Of a stretch of 64,000 nucleotides of DNA, positions 1-9,308 are shown one piece after another. The notes under the pieces were generated by a model. The model did not search any database and was not told the origin of the DNA. It saw only the letters and a program-made list of their open reading frames with translations. Within the stretch, counting starts at the first letter, position 1. Each line of letters starts with the position of its first letter. The translations under genes were made by a program, and so were the position numbers. This DNA comes from Ga0077555 sp050250755 (GTDB lineage Bacteria; Pseudomonadota; Alphaproteobacteria; Rhizobiales; Hyphomicrobiaceae), in NCBI GenBank assembly GCA_050250755.1, contig JBFWOB010000012.1, positions 1 through 64,000 on the forward strand, written 5' to 3'.

Positions 1-162
1 GGGGGCGCCGAGAAATGTGGCGACGTCGGCGAACGGCCATTTGCGGCGGTCGGGCGCGGTAAAGACGGATGCGGCGACGGCTGCAAATTGGGGGTCGTAA
101 ATATCGCCGCCCTTAGCGCTTGAGTACTTCGCCCGCAGGGCATCGAGTTTCGCCTTGTCCAT
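1..162 (-). CDS. Ureohydrolase (agmatinase/arginase family), N-terminal fragment cut by the window edge
   Basis: The 54 codons visible start at an ATG on the minus strand (160-162) preceded by GGCGGAG, a good ribosome site, and stay open to base 1. The peptide contains RKWPFADVATFLGAP, which resembles the N-terminal segment of agmatinase-like ureohydrolases, where a disordered lead is followed by the first beta strand of the arginase fold. The metal-binding aspartate and histidine motifs lie outside the window, so substrate (agmatine, guanidinobutyrate or other guanidino compound) cannot be judged. The family identity is by recognition of this short stretch only. Confidence 0.5.
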   Translation of the reverse strand, partial: MDKAKLDALRAKYSSAKGGDIYDPQFAAVAASVFTAPDRRKWPFADVATFLGAP

Positions 163-306
163 ATCTCCGCCTCGCAAACCGGAAAACTACATCGGCCAAG
201 CTAAAGCGGGATTGCGTTCGAGCAAATCGGAACGATGACATGAGTGGGTAAAGGATGTGGTTTCTGCCATCGCGATATGGACTTGCGCGATGCAGACAGA
301 GAGGAT

Positions 307-337
307 GGGGCTCCGCGAGCCCTGCGCGCGGAGCCCC
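307..337. terminator. Perfect 11-bp hairpin in the divergent gap 163-496
   Basis: GGGGCTCCGCG at 307-317 is the exact reverse complement of CGCGGAGCCCC at 327-337, with a 9-base loop. It sits between the ureohydrolase (leftward) and the SDR (rightward), so it ends neither gene. No T-run follows on either strand, so it may be a factor-dependent terminator, an RNA structure, or part of an unseen small RNA. I see no convincing gene elsewhere in 163-496. Confidence 0.5.
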
Positions 338-496
338 GTCGATCACGCCGGGGGAAGTTGTTGCAGGGTTGATGGACTGTGACGGTGTGCCGCTGAACTC
401 AATCTGAACTTTTCGTTCAGCGGAAATTCAGCTCGTGAAACGTCCGCGTCAGTGGCAGGCCTTCCCGGTACCAGACCTTTTCATTATGCAGCGCGT

Positions 497-1336
497 ATGA
501 CCCAGGACGAACGATCAATTCTCATCACCGGGTGCTCGACAGGCATCGGGCTCGCTGGCGCGTGTGCGCTGCGCGCTCGCGGGTGGCGTGTGCTGGCAAC
601 GGCGCGACGCCCGGAAGATCTCGAGCGGCTGGAGCGCGAGCACGGCCTCGAAGCGTTGTCATTGGAGCTCAAAGACGAAGGCTCCATTGCTCGCTGTGCG
701 GACGAGGCGTTGCGGCGGACTGACGGCAAGTTGCACGCGCTTTACAATAATGCAGCCTACGGTGTGATTGGCGCGATGGAGGATATCCCGGCGAGTGTGC
801 TTCGGGATCAGCTCGAAGTGAATGTCGTTGCGGCGAACGAACTCGCGCGGCGGGTCATTCCGGCAATGCGGCGTGCGGGGCGCGGGCGTATCGTGATGTG
901 CTCGTCAGTGCTCGGTTTCGTGAGCGGACCCTATCGCGGCGCCTATAGCGCGTCGAAATATGCGCTGGAGGCGCTTTCGGATTCTCTCCGGCTGGAGCTC
1001 AAGCCGGCAGGAATCCATGTGTCGCTGTTGGAGCCGGGACCGATCGACTCGCACTTCATGGCGACGACATTGTCCAGGTTCACGTCTCACGTAGATGCCG
1101 ATCGCTCGCCGCATCGCGAGGCTTACGAGCGCCGAATGAGCGAGATGCAGTCGGGTAAGGCGAAGAGCGGTCCGTTCAGGCTCGGACCCGATGCGGTCGT
1201 CGCGAAGCTGATCCATGCGCTCGAAAGCTCGAGGCCGCGGGCGCGCTATCGCATCGGCATCATGACCAAGGGAGCCAGCATCATGAAGCGGTTCATGCCC
1301 GATGCGCTTCTCGATCGGATCGTCGCCCGGATGTGA
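497..1336 (+). CDS. Short-chain dehydrogenase/reductase (SDR), substrate unknown
   Basis: A 279-residue NAD(P)-dependent oxidoreductase of the classical SDR family. The nucleotide-binding motif TGCSTGIG is at residues 11-18, NNAAYG (the NNAG position) at about 84-89, the catalytic serines near 136-137, and YSASK with Tyr150 and Lys154. The ATG at 497 puts the Rossmann strand a normal distance from the start. A GTG at 452 would add 15 residues with no homology-like features; neither start has a clear Shine-Dalgarno. The substrate is not predictable. It stands alone and converges with the RNA methyltransferase downstream. Confidence 0.85.
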   Translation: MTQDERSILITGCSTGIGLAGACALRARGWRVLATARRPEDLERLEREHGLEALSLELKDEGSIARCADEALRRTDGKLHALYNNAAYGVIGAMEDIPASVLRDQLEVNVVAANELARRVIPAMRRAGRGRIVMCSSVLGFVSGPYRGAYSASKYALEALSDSLRLELKPAGIHVSLLEPGPIDSHFMATTLSRFTSHVDADRSPHREAYERRMSEMQSGKAKSGPFRLGPDAVVAKLIHALESSRPRARYRIGIMTKGASIMKRFMPDALLDRIVARM

Positions 1337-1359
1337 CTCAAGTCGGTTTTGCGTCGGCG

Positions 1360-2214
1360 TCAGAGTTTCAGATGCGGGCGTCTCAGCTCGAAGAGCATGA
1401 GTGCCGTCGCGACGGCGAGATTCAGGCTATCAAGACGTCCAGCCATGGGGATGCGGACGAGCTTGCCACATGCGGCTGCGGCGTCCTCGGAAAGGCCTGC
1501 ACCCTCGTTGCCCATGACGAGCAGGACGGGATCGCGGTAGTCGGCTGAGCGGTAGTCGAGCCGTCCGGCAAGATGTGTGCCGACGACATCGCCAGGCCAA
1601 TCGCGGGCCAGCGAGATGAAAGCGGCATGTTCGCAACGTGCGACGGGCACGGCGAAAATGGAGCCCATGCTGGCGCGCACCGCCTCTCGTGAGAACGGAT
1701 CGCAGGTGTTACCGACGAGAATGACGCCCGACGCGCCCGAGGCATCGGCCGTTCTGAGAATGGTGCCGAGGTTGCCAGGATCGCGAACCTCTTCGAGAAC
1801 GATCCAGAGCGGCGGGATCGCGGCGTTATGACTGAGGGCGATCGATTTCGCCGGCGAGAGCGGAGCCCACTTCTGCTCGAAGACGCCCATGACGCTTTGC
1901 GGATTATCTTTCGCGGCCAACTTCTCAAGCACGGCGGCGTTGACGTCGAGATGGTCGGCATTCGCGGCGCGCGCCCATTCGTTGAGGGCCGTCGCCGCCG
2001 AACTTTCGGCGGCGCCCGGGCCCGAGACGAGCATGCGGGGCGACCAGCCGTTGTCGCGGGCGGTCAATAGAAGAGACGCTCCTTCTGCAACGAAGAGCCC
2101 GGTTTCGCGGCGCGCTTTTCGCATCTCGAGCGAGCGGATGAATTTGACGTTGTCATTCTGAAGGCTGGTGATCGTACGTCTGCTTCCGCTCGCCGGCGGG
2201 TCATTACGCACCAT
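1360..2214 (-). CDS. TrmH/SpoU family RNA 2'-O-ribose methyltransferase
   Basis: A 284-residue SPOUT-class methyltransferase that would methylate a ribose 2'-OH in rRNA or tRNA with S-adenosylmethionine. The N-terminal part (LQNDNVKFIRSL...FVAEGASLL) is the substrate-binding domain. The C-terminal part shows the three SpoU motifs: LEEVRDPGNLGTILRTADAS, VMGNEGAGLS, and IPMAGRLDSLNLAVATALML. The ATG at 2214 gives an 11-base overlap with the upstream methyltransferase; a longer open frame to 2307 would lie wholly within that gene. The two methyltransferases are therefore translationally coupled. The exact nucleotide target is unknown. Confidence 0.85.
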   Translation of the reverse strand: MVRNDPPASGSRRTITSLQNDNVKFIRSLEMRKARRETGLFVAEGASLLLTARDNGWSPRMLVSGPGAAESSAATALNEWARAANADHLDVNAAVLEKLAAKDNPQSVMGVFEQKWAPLSPAKSIALSHNAAIPPLWIVLEEVRDPGNLGTILRTADASGASGVILVGNTCDPFSREAVRASMGSIFAVPVARCEHAAFISLARDWPGDVVGTHLAGRLDYRSADYRDPVLLVMGNEGAGLSEDAAAACGKLVRIPMAGRLDSLNLAVATALMLFELRRPHLKL

Positions 2215-3178
2215 AGCGCGGAGTTCCTGCGTGAGGCGATGCGAAAGCGCCTGGAAGCGAAGACCAACGGGCGAATAGCGAGGTGGCGATGCGGCGCGTG
2301 CCTTCATGCTCGCGAATGGCTAGCTCCCCGATATCGAACGCGCCTTCGCGGCCTTGCAGGAGCTCGCCGAGAAGCTGTCCAAACGACAGAGATGATGCGC
2401 GAATGGCGTACGCGGTGAGGACGAGGCTTGCGCGCGGTGCCAGGAGAGCAGTGCAATCTTTCAAAAGTGGCGGCAGGTGCTCCAGCAGTTCCCAGACTTC
2501 GCCGCCCGGGCCGCGTCCGAACTTCGGTGGATCGACGAGCACGATGTGATACGTGCGCCCGCGGCGAACCTCGCGCGCGACAAACTTACGGGCATCCTCG
2601 ACGATCCAGCGGATGGGTGCATCGCCCAGTCGTGATGCCGTTTGGTTTTCGCGCGCCCAGGTGACTGATTTCTTGGAGGCATCCACGTGGACGACGTCAG
2701 CGCCTGCACGTGCGGCGATCAGTGATGCGGCACCGGTGTAGGCAAAGAGATTGAGGACACGAGGACGCTCGGCGCCAAGCTCAGCCGATAGTGATTGGAT
2801 CGTGCGGGACATCCACTGCCAGTGAGGCACCTGCTCGGGGAAGAGCCCGAGATGTAAAAAACCTCCCAGCTTGGCAAGTAGATTTACATTCTCGACTGCT
2901 ATCGGCCAACTCTCGGGCACGGCATTGTCGCGACGCCAGCGACCCGTTTCCTCTTCGTCACCTGTGAAGACGGCATGTGCCGCAGTCCAGCGGGCTTGAT
3001 CGAGTGATGGTAGCCAGAGAGCCTGCGGTTCGGGCCGATCGACCACAACGCGTCCGAACCGCTCGAGCTTGCGGCCATTGCCGCTGTCGAGAAGGCGGTA
3101 GTCGGGAAAGCCCGCCGTCTCAAGAATGGCGAGAGACGCCAGGGCAGCAACGGATCTAACGGAGGTGGTCGCGGTCAC
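2204..3178 (-). CDS. Class I SAM-dependent methyltransferase, RlmI-like
   Basis: A 324-residue Rossmann-fold methyltransferase related to the rRNA cytosine-C5 methyltransferase group (RlmI/RlmK). The SAM-binding motif VLNLFAYTGAASLIAARAGA and the motif IV DPPKFGRG are both present, and the length fits the short versions common in alphaproteobacteria. No PUA domain is evident at the N terminus, so RNA binding may differ from E. coli RlmI. It lies 66 bases after the DUF4167 gene and overlaps the SpoU methyltransferase, suggesting a shared RNA-modification transcript. Confidence 0.8.
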   Translation of the reverse strand: MTATTSVRSVAALASLAILETAGFPDYRLLDSGNGRKLERFGRVVVDRPEPQALWLPSLDQARWTAAHAVFTGDEEETGRWRRDNAVPESWPIAVENVNLLAKLGGFLHLGLFPEQVPHWQWMSRTIQSLSAELGAERPRVLNLFAYTGAASLIAARAGADVVHVDASKKSVTWARENQTASRLGDAPIRWIVEDARKFVAREVRRGRTYHIVLVDPPKFGRGPGGEVWELLEHLPPLLKDCTALLAPRASLVLTAYAIRASSLSFGQLLGELLQGREGAFDIGELAIREHEGTRRIATSLFARWSSLPGAFASPHAGTPRYGA

Positions 3179-3244
3179 GGCCTTACGCTCGGCATTGGCA
3201 ACCCGGAATAAATGTCAAGCGGGGTTGCCGCATCGGCCGCTGTC

Positions 3245-4147
3245 TCACTCGCGAGGTGGCTCGTCGGCCGAAGGCACGGCCGCGGGTGTCTCGGGCGCAA
3301 ACTCTTGCTCAGGCTCGCGGCGCGGTCGGCGAACCGGTCGACGGAGGAATTCGGGCTGATCGGCGCCCAGGCCGAAGCGCTCGCGCCTGCGGGGCGCCGG
3401 AGTCTCAGCGCGAGGTGTTGGCACGGTCTCGACCGCACCGTTCTCCAGAGGCAGAGACGGCGGCGAGGAGATCTCGGGATGCGGCTCTTGCGGATGACGG
3501 TTCTCGCGGCCGTCTCGCTGCGGGCGCATTTCCCGGTTCTCGCCCGGCTGGTCCGAACCACGGAAGGGACGCTCGCGGCGGTCGAAGCGATCGCCTTGCT
3601 CCGACCGGTCGCCGCGCGAATGACGGTCGCGGAAGCGAGGTTGATGATCCTGGCGCGGCTGGTGTTGGCGCGGCTCATCGAAGGAGGGCTGGGAGTCGCG
3701 CGACTGCTCGCCCATGTGGCGGGAGAACGGCGGCTGATCCATCTGACCGTTGTCGTCGCCGGCATCTTCCGAGCCGCCATCGTCGGAATCGATGAAATCC
3801 TGGCGGGACTGCTGATGTTGGTGACGGCCGTTGCCGTTCATCATCTCGCCGGGCTGCTGCTGCATCTGCTGCTCGCGATACGCGAAGATGATGCGATTAT
3901 AGTGCTCAGCATGCTGGAGATAGTTTTCGGCGAGAACGTGATCGCCCGAAGACTGAGCATCGCGCGCTAACTGCAAGTATTTCTCAGCAATATGAGCAGG
4001 CGTGCCGCGGACCTTCACATCCGGTCCATTGGACTCGAAGCTGCGCGTGAGGGGGTTTTGCCCCTTACGGTTGCCTGGATGGTTATTGTTGTTGTTGACG
4101 TTGTTGTTGCGGCCACGGCCACGGCGGTGCTGCTGTCCCTGCCTCAT
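3245..4147 (-). CDS. DUF4167 domain protein with long disordered tail
   Basis: A 300-residue protein. Its first 25 residues are Arg/Gln/Asn rich (MRQGQQHRRGRGR and an Asn run), followed by a conserved helical DUF4167 segment at about 25-90 (RGTPAHIAEKYLQLARDAQ...LAENYLQHAEHYNR). The rest is low complexity, rich in Gln, Arg, Asp and Pro. The domain is widespread and found mostly in alphaproteobacteria next to prfA-prmC, as here; its role is unknown, though the basic N terminus suggests RNA or ribosome contact. The ATG at 4147 matches the usual MRxGQQ start; an ATG at 4162 is a less likely alternative. Confidence 0.85.
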   Translation of the reverse strand: MRQGQQHRRGRGRNNNVNNNNNHPGNRKGQNPLTRSFESNGPDVKVRGTPAHIAEKYLQLARDAQSSGDHVLAENYLQHAEHYNRIIFAYREQQMQQQPGEMMNGNGRHQHQQSRQDFIDSDDGGSEDAGDDNGQMDQPPFSRHMGEQSRDSQPSFDEPRQHQPRQDHQPRFRDRHSRGDRSEQGDRFDRRERPFRGSDQPGENREMRPQRDGRENRHPQEPHPEISSPPSLPLENGAVETVPTPRAETPAPRRRERFGLGADQPEFLRRPVRRPRREPEQEFAPETPAAVPSADEPPRE

Positions 4148-4550
4148 GGGCTCCAATCTCATTACTTGGCATTTTCCATCGATCGCGCACGCTCAACTGC
4201 CGACATGAGCATGCGTGTGCGCTTTCTCGGGGCGCGCGCCCTTGCGTCGAGCTGCTGATCTATCTTCGTTCTTTGCCCCACACTCAGCGGCGCGGATCGC
4301 GCTTCAAAGGCGCACAGCGCTTATTTCACTGAAGCTCATAAGCCAACTCGGCGGGACGGGGTTTAGTATCCGCTCTAATGCTGGCCTTGCGTCAATCGGG
4401 AAGGAGCCGGGCAACGCAACCACCAAAACAAGTGCGACTGCGCGCCATTCGCTCTAAGCACTCAAAAATGCTTGGCAAGCACCGATTACCTTTACATCGG
4501 TTTGCTCGCACGCAGCATCTAGGCTTGGCAAACGCTATCGCGATCGATCG
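4148..4550. other. 403-bp gap between DUF4167 gene and prmC; no gene seen
   Basis: No open frame here looks coding by composition or similarity. It must hold the prmC 3' end signal and the DUF4167 promoter. A weak 6-bp hairpin (ACCGAT 4481-4486 with ATCGGT 4496-4501) is the only structure noticed; it has no T-run and could be chance. Confidence 0.5.
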
Positions 4551-5543
4551 TCAATTCCAAGTGTTTTTTTGCTTTTGGTAAACCTCGTCCGCCAGAGCGC
4601 GATCTATTGCTCCGGCCCGTGCCTCGCGCGCAACACAGCGAGCGATACCACCAAGGTCATACCAGACATGGGCGCTACCATCGTCGTGGTCAAGGCCGTT
4701 GCGCAGGCAATTTGCGAGGATGGCTGTTACGTCATCGCTTTGGCCAACGCCGACTTCGACGGCGACCCAACCTCCTGGTGCGATACAACCTCGCAGGCCG
4801 TTCGCGATCGCCCGATAGGCCACAAGGCCGTCGAGGCCTCCATCAAGTGCCGCTTCGGGGTCGAATAGAGCCACTTCGGGCTCGAGGGCGGGGAGGTCAC
4901 GTGTTGGAATGTACGGAGGATTGGAGACGATCAGGTCGAAGCGACTGTCGATTCCGTCGAGCCAGCTTGTCCGCTTGAATCGGGAGCGCCCGGAGACACC
5001 GTACCGTGCCGCGTTGCGCTCGGCGACGGCGAGGGCGGGAGCGCTGATGTCTGTGCCGAAACCGGAGGCCTTCGGAAGCTCGTGCAACAGCGCGATCAAG
5101 ATGGCGCCTGAGCCGGTGCCGATATCGAGTATGCGGGGTGCATCTCCCCCGGGCACGCGGCCTTCTGCGACAAGTTTCAAGATGCCGTCGACCAGTGTTT
5201 CAGTGTCGGGGCGAGGATCGAGTGTTGCCGGTGCTATTTCCAGATCCAGGCCATGAAACGCACGTGTGCCGAGGATCCGAGACACCGGTTCGCGTCCCAA
5301 TCTGCGAATCCGAGCTTCAGCAAGGCGCTGCTGCTCTTTCGCATCGAGCGGACGATCAGGCTTTCGGAGCAGCGCTGTGCCATCGAGCGAAAGAATTTCC
5401 AGAACGAGGCGTCGTGCATCGAGATCCGGCGTTTCCAATCCCGCGGCATGAAATGCGCCCGCAAGAGATCGGACCGCATCGCGGAGTGTCTCGGCCGGAG
5501 GCGATGAGTCAGGGAACTCGGTAAGAATGCGACGGCTCTGCAT
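4551..5543 (-). CDS. prmC: Release factor glutamine N5-methyltransferase PrmC (HemK)
   Basis: A 330-residue enzyme that methylates the glutamine of the GGQ motif in class I release factors, using SAM. The SAM motif DIGTGSGA is at residues 140-147 and the signature NPPY at 208-211, with the substrate-contact stretch VSRILGTRAFHGL near residue 87. It directly follows prfA, its substrate gene: the prfA stop and prmC start share one base (TGATG at 5541-5545), so the two are translationally coupled. The length is slightly above the usual 280-290 because of an N-terminal extension. Confidence 0.95.
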   Translation of the reverse strand: MQSRRILTEFPDSSPPAETLRDAVRSLAGAFHAAGLETPDLDARRLVLEILSLDGTALLRKPDRPLDAKEQQRLAEARIRRLGREPVSRILGTRAFHGLDLEIAPATLDPRPDTETLVDGILKLVAEGRVPGGDAPRILDIGTGSGAILIALLHELPKASGFGTDISAPALAVAERNAARYGVSGRSRFKRTSWLDGIDSRFDLIVSNPPYIPTRDLPALEPEVALFDPEAALDGGLDGLVAYRAIANGLRGCIAPGGWVAVEVGVGQSDDVTAILANCLRNGLDHDDGSAHVWYDLGGIARCVAREARAGAIDRALADEVYQKQKNTWN

Positions 5544-6631
5544 CAGATGCGCGCCCTCTGGTCGAGGGTCGCGAGAAGGGTGGTCTGATGATCGGTGATC
5601 AAGGCATCGATCAGTTCGTCGAGCGCATTGCCTTCGAGCACCTGGTCGAGTTTGTGGAGCGTGAGATTGATGCGGTGGTCGGTGACGCGACCCTGCGGGA
5701 AATTATAGGTTCGGATGCGCTGAGAGCGATCGCCTGAGCCGACCTGATCCTTGCGTGCCTGGGCGCGTTCGTCAGCGGCTTTCTGGCGCTCCATCTCGTA
5801 GAGGCGCGAGCGCAGTACCTGCATGGCGAGGCGGAGGTTCTGGTGCTGAGATTTCTCAGCCGATACGACCATGATGCCTGTCGGCAGATGGGTAAGGCGT
5901 ATTGCAGACTCGGTCTTGTTGACGTGTTGACCGCCGGCGCCACCAGCGCGCATCCGGTCTACCCGGATTTCATCCTGATTGATTTCGAAGTCGAGTTCCG
6001 CGGCCTCCGGTAGCACCGCCACGGTGGCAGCGGAGGTATGTATTCGGCCGCCGGCTTCGGTGACAGGAACGCGTTGTACGCGGTGTACGCCGGATTCGAA
6101 TTTCAGGCGCGCGAAGACGCCCTTGCCCGAGATCGACGCAATGATCTCCTTGTAGCCGCCGAGATCATTGTCCGAGAGCGAGATGACGTCGACTTTCCAG
6201 CCCTTGAGCTCGGCGTAACGGCTGTACATACGAAAGAGATCGGCTGCGAAGAGCGCGGCTTCGTCGCCTCCCGTGCCGGCGCGCACTTCGAGGATGGCGC
6301 TGCCGTCGTCAGCGGAATCCTTCGGGAGAAGCTGGAGCTTGAGCTGGTGTTCGAGTTGCTCGATGCGTGGCCCAAGCTCTGACAGCTCGGTTTCGGCCAG
6401 CTCGGCCATTTCTCCCGCGGCGGCAGGGTCGGCGACGATGGCCTGTAGATCCTGCTCCTCCGTACGAATCTTGCGCAAGGCATTCACGGTCGCGATGACA
6501 GGGTCCAGCTCGGAGAATTCGCGCGAGAGCGCGACAAACGTCGTCTGAGGCGGGCCTTTCGCCAGCTCAGCCTGAATGACGTGCCAACGCTCAACCAGCC
6601 GGTCGAGCCTTTCCTCAGGAATGCCTGTCAT
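5543..6631 (-). CDS. prfA: Peptide chain release factor 1
   Basis: Recognises UAG and UAA stop codons and triggers hydrolysis of peptidyl-tRNA on the ribosome. The 362-residue product has the catalytic GGQ at residues 233-235 (GGAGGQHVNKTESAI) and the RF1-type codon-recognition tripeptide PVT (PxT) at 189-191, which separates it from RF2 (SPF). The ATG at 6631 (MTGIPEERLDRLVERW) gives the usual family length; the open frame extends ten codons further. First gene of the leftward prfA-prmC pair. Confidence 0.96.
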   Translation of the reverse strand: MTGIPEERLDRLVERWHVIQAELAKGPPQTTFVALSREFSELDPVIATVNALRKIRTEEQDLQAIVADPAAAGEMAELAETELSELGPRIEQLEHQLKLQLLPKDSADDGSAILEVRAGTGGDEAALFAADLFRMYSRYAELKGWKVDVISLSDNDLGGYKEIIASISGKGVFARLKFESGVHRVQRVPVTEAGGRIHTSAATVAVLPEAAELDFEINQDEIRVDRMRAGGAGGQHVNKTESAIRLTHLPTGIMVVSAEKSQHQNLRLAMQVLRSRLYEMERQKAADERAQARKDQVGSGDRSQRIRTYNFPQGRVTDHRINLTLHKLDQVLEGNALDELIDALITDHQTTLLATLDQRARI

Positions 6632-6884
6632 GGTTCTTCGTGGTTCATCCAACGGCGGCAAGGGCCGCAGAGTGGCGCTTATACGCTGATCCAGCGGTCG
6701 CCCGCAATTTGCGCATACGGGGAACGCCGGCCAAGTTCGCGCGGAACCAATCCTGCTCCAGGGAGAAGGCGAGGCCGCACCGCGGGCTTATCAACAGGTA
6801 TTCAACCGCGAGGCAATTCCCAGAGGACGCCGAATCGGGTTCCCGATGCTGACGATCGCGTCGTTCTTCTCGAGGAGAGTCCGC

Positions 6885-7760
6885 ATGGCCAATTTTCCGA
6901 CGCACATCGCCATCGGGACCGTGGCCAGCGGTATGCTTGCAACGCTGACGCTCGCGGCAAACGTGGTGGGGCACGAGAATCTCGTGGCGGTGACGGCGGC
7001 CGGGGTTCTCGGCAGCGTCCTACCCGACATTGATCTCAAGGATTCCCGGCCAGGGCGTGCCTTATTCTTCGGGCTCGGCGCATTCTTCTCGTTCGTGGCT
7101 CTGTTCAATGGTGCGGGGCGTTATTCCATTGTGGAACTTTGGATTCTCGCGGGTTTGACGTTTCTATTTGTCCGCTACGTTGCACACGGTATATTTCATC
7201 GTATCTCGTATCACCGCGGCATTTTTCATTCGATCCTTGCTGCGGTGTTCTTCGCGCTCCTGACCGTGCTCGTCTATTGGATCATACTGGATCGTCCCGA
7301 AGGGGTCGCATGGCTCGCGGGTGGGTTCATGCTGGTCGGCTATCTGGTGCATCTGACGCTGGATGAGATCTACAGCGTCGATGTGATGGATACGCGGATC
7401 AAATCGTCTTTCGGGACGGCGCTGAAATTGTGGGATCGAAAACACGTCAAGCATTCAGTGGCGATGGGAGTGGCGACCGTGGGGCTTTTCCTCCTGACGC
7501 CATCGTCAAGGGTCTTCGTGCATGAGATGACGTCGCCGGTCCTGTGGAGCGGCTTGAAGCAGCAGATGTTGCCACAAGACAAATGGTTCGGCGTAATCGG
7601 CAATTTGGCTTGGCTGCGTGAATGGAAGGCGAAGCTGCCATTGCCCGACGCAGCGAGCGGCACGTCCGATGCGGTCAACACCATGTCGACCGGCACTATT
7701 CGCTCCGGCGAACCTGCCGAGCAGCAGCCTAAACCGGATGCCGGCAAGCCCGATCAGTGA
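6885..7760 (+). CDS. DUF457/YdjM-family integral membrane metal-dependent hydrolase
   Basis: A 291-residue inner-membrane protein of the YdjM (LexA-regulated, putative membrane-bound hydrolase) family. Family hallmarks are the N-terminal NFPTHIAIG, PDIDL near residue 45, SYHRGIFHSI, and HLTLDEIYSVD, whose His/Asp residues are thought to bind metal. Several hydrophobic segments span residues 10-40, 60-100, 110-150. The ATG at 6885 follows GAGGAGAG; a farther upstream ATG (6846) lacks one. The 3' end overlaps the convergent GST gene by 7 bases. The biological substrate is unknown. Confidence 0.8.
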   Translation: MANFPTHIAIGTVASGMLATLTLAANVVGHENLVAVTAAGVLGSVLPDIDLKDSRPGRALFFGLGAFFSFVALFNGAGRYSIVELWILAGLTFLFVRYVAHGIFHRISYHRGIFHSILAAVFFALLTVLVYWIILDRPEGVAWLAGGFMLVGYLVHLTLDEIYSVDVMDTRIKSSFGTALKLWDRKHVKHSVAMGVATVGLFLLTPSSRVFVHEMTSPVLWSGLKQQMLPQDKWFGVIGNLAWLREWKAKLPLPDAASGTSDAVNTMSTGTIRSGEPAEQQPKPDAGKPDQ

Positions 7761-8401
7761 GACGATGAGGTGCCGCCCAGCTCGGCATCCTTTTTCGGAA
7801 TGAGATCGTAAGGCAACGCGAAGCCAGGCATAGCCTTCAAGCGGTCCGACCATGCGACGAGATTGGGCCACCGCGCAATATCGATGCCGCCCTCGGCCAT
7901 GAAGACCATGCGCCCCCAGCACCCGATGTCCGCGATTGTGCACGTCTCGCCAACGAGCCACATCCGACCTGCCAATGCTTTGTCGACGAACGACAAAGCT
8001 GCCTCGGCCTGAGGACGAAAGTGCTCCATCACGGCCGGGTCGACGGTGCGAAATCTCGAAAAGTGACGGACCTTCGCCACGTTCGTGATGGCGTCGGATT
8101 CCCAGGATAGCCATTCCCGCGCGGTCCAGCGGTCTTGCCCCGTGGTGCCTTCAAGAAGGCCCGTGGCGCGCGCAAGATAATCGAGAATTACATTCGATTG
8201 GACGATGGTGAGGTCGCGGTGGCGCAATGCAGGCACCTGGCCGTAGCGGTTGATTGCCAGATAGGCTGGTTCGCGCTGCACGCCATTCTTGAGGTTCACC
8301 GTGCGGAACGAGAAGGGTAGCCCGCTCAGTGCCAGATAGAGCATCGGCTTGTAGGTCGAGCTGGAGGTGAAGCTACCGAATAGCGTCAGCCGATCGTCCA
8401 T
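7754..8401 (-). CDS. Glutathione S-transferase family protein
   Basis: A 215-residue cytosolic GST: an N-terminal thioredoxin-like domain (LTLFGSFTSSSTYKPMLYLA, with NRYGQVPAL and the gamma-glutamyl contact region IVQSNVILDYLA) and an all-helical C-terminal domain (MWLVGETCTIADIGCW). It lies 52 bases downstream of a TetR gene on the same strand, so the regulator probably controls a xenobiotic or stress detoxification operon. The start at 8401 leaves the domain complete; the longer open frame overlaps the tetR gene and was not used. Confidence 0.85.
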   Translation of the reverse strand: MDDRLTLFGSFTSSSTYKPMLYLALSGLPFSFRTVNLKNGVQREPAYLAINRYGQVPALRHRDLTIVQSNVILDYLARATGLLEGTTGQDRWTAREWLSWESDAITNVAKVRHFSRFRTVDPAVMEHFRPQAEAALSFVDKALAGRMWLVGETCTIADIGCWGRMVFMAEGGIDIARWPNLVAWSDRLKAMPGFALPYDLIPKKDAELGGTSSSH

Positions 8402-8453
8402 GTTGGGCCTCAATAAATGGGGATCGAGATGTGTAGTACGCCGACGGCTCAAC

Positions 8454-9065
8454 TCAAGACTTACGCGTGTTGGCCGAGATTCCCGCGAGATAATTATGGA
8501 TGAGGTCGCGGACGAGAAGATTTGCGGCCTCGGAGGTGACGTTGGAAAGCTTGTTGGCGGTGGCGAGAGAGGTGATGCCGTGTACGCCGGCCCACAGGAC
8601 GCGGGCGGAGCGCTGGCGCTCAAGGGTAGCTTCGGGCGGGAACAGCGGCGCCATTGCGGCTTCTACGCGGCTCATCAACAACTCGAGCTTCTGTTGATAC
8701 CATGCCGGCGCCTGTGAATCGGCTGGCATATAGTGCTCGAAGAGCAGGTTCCAGAGCTTCGGATGCTCGTTCGTGAACGTCAGATAAGCCTCGGCGAGGC
8801 GGGAAACCTTTTCCTCCGGCGCACCGTCTTCGAGCGCAACCGTCAGCCGCTCGTCCAGGGCATCCAGCACCCGCGCTTCGATGTGGAGCACCACATCATC
8901 GAGGTTCTGGAACATATTGTAGATGGTGCCGGGGGAATAGCTGATGCGGCGGGCAATCTCGCGCGCGGACAGTCCGGCAAGGCCATTGGTCTCGATGATC
9001 GCCTGGGCGGCGTCGAGGATAAGCTGGCGGAGCTGATCGGGAGTGTGTGTGGACCGGCGTCCCAT
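8454..9065 (-). CDS. TetR/AcrR family transcriptional regulator
   Basis: A 203-residue repressor-type protein. Residues 10-60 form the TetR helix-turn-helix (LILDAAQAIIETNGLAGLS, AREIARRISYSPGTIYNMF). The C-terminal part carries a WHG-type ligand domain (LWAGVHGITSLATANKL). It is the first gene of a pair with the GST at 7754, and would be expected to autoregulate from the 9066-9308 gap upstream. The inducer is unknown. Apart from that expected operator, for which I found no clear palindrome, the gap holds nothing recognisable. Confidence 0.9.
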   Translation of the reverse strand: MGRRSTHTPDQLRQLILDAAQAIIETNGLAGLSAREIARRISYSPGTIYNMFQNLDDVVLHIEARVLDALDERLTVALEDGAPEEKVSRLAEAYLTFTNEHPKLWNLLFEHYMPADSQAPAWYQQKLELLMSRVEAAMAPLFPPEATLERQRSARVLWAGVHGITSLATANKLSNVTSEAANLLVRDLIHNYLAGISANTRKS

Positions 9066-9308
9066 GGCGCGCTCGAAACCCGTGACAAGTTGTTGATCGA
9101 CGTCCAGTTTACGTGGGTCTCACGCTGTTCCGCAATTGCCGATCTCGTGAGGAAGGGCGAAACAGTTTCCTCGGCAACGTAGAGAAAACGTTTGATCCCG
9201 CTGCTGGTTCGCTGACGGGATCGGGACCTGGAATGTCAGGCTAGCAGCAACTAGTGCACCGGAGTCGCCTTTAGGAACGAACTCCACCTCCTACGCTTTT
9301 TTGTTTAG

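Noticed and set aside
113..346. 77-codon minus-strand frame across the ureohydrolase start
   Set aside because: It overlaps the ureohydrolase N terminus and its ribosome site in another phase and has no recognisable features.
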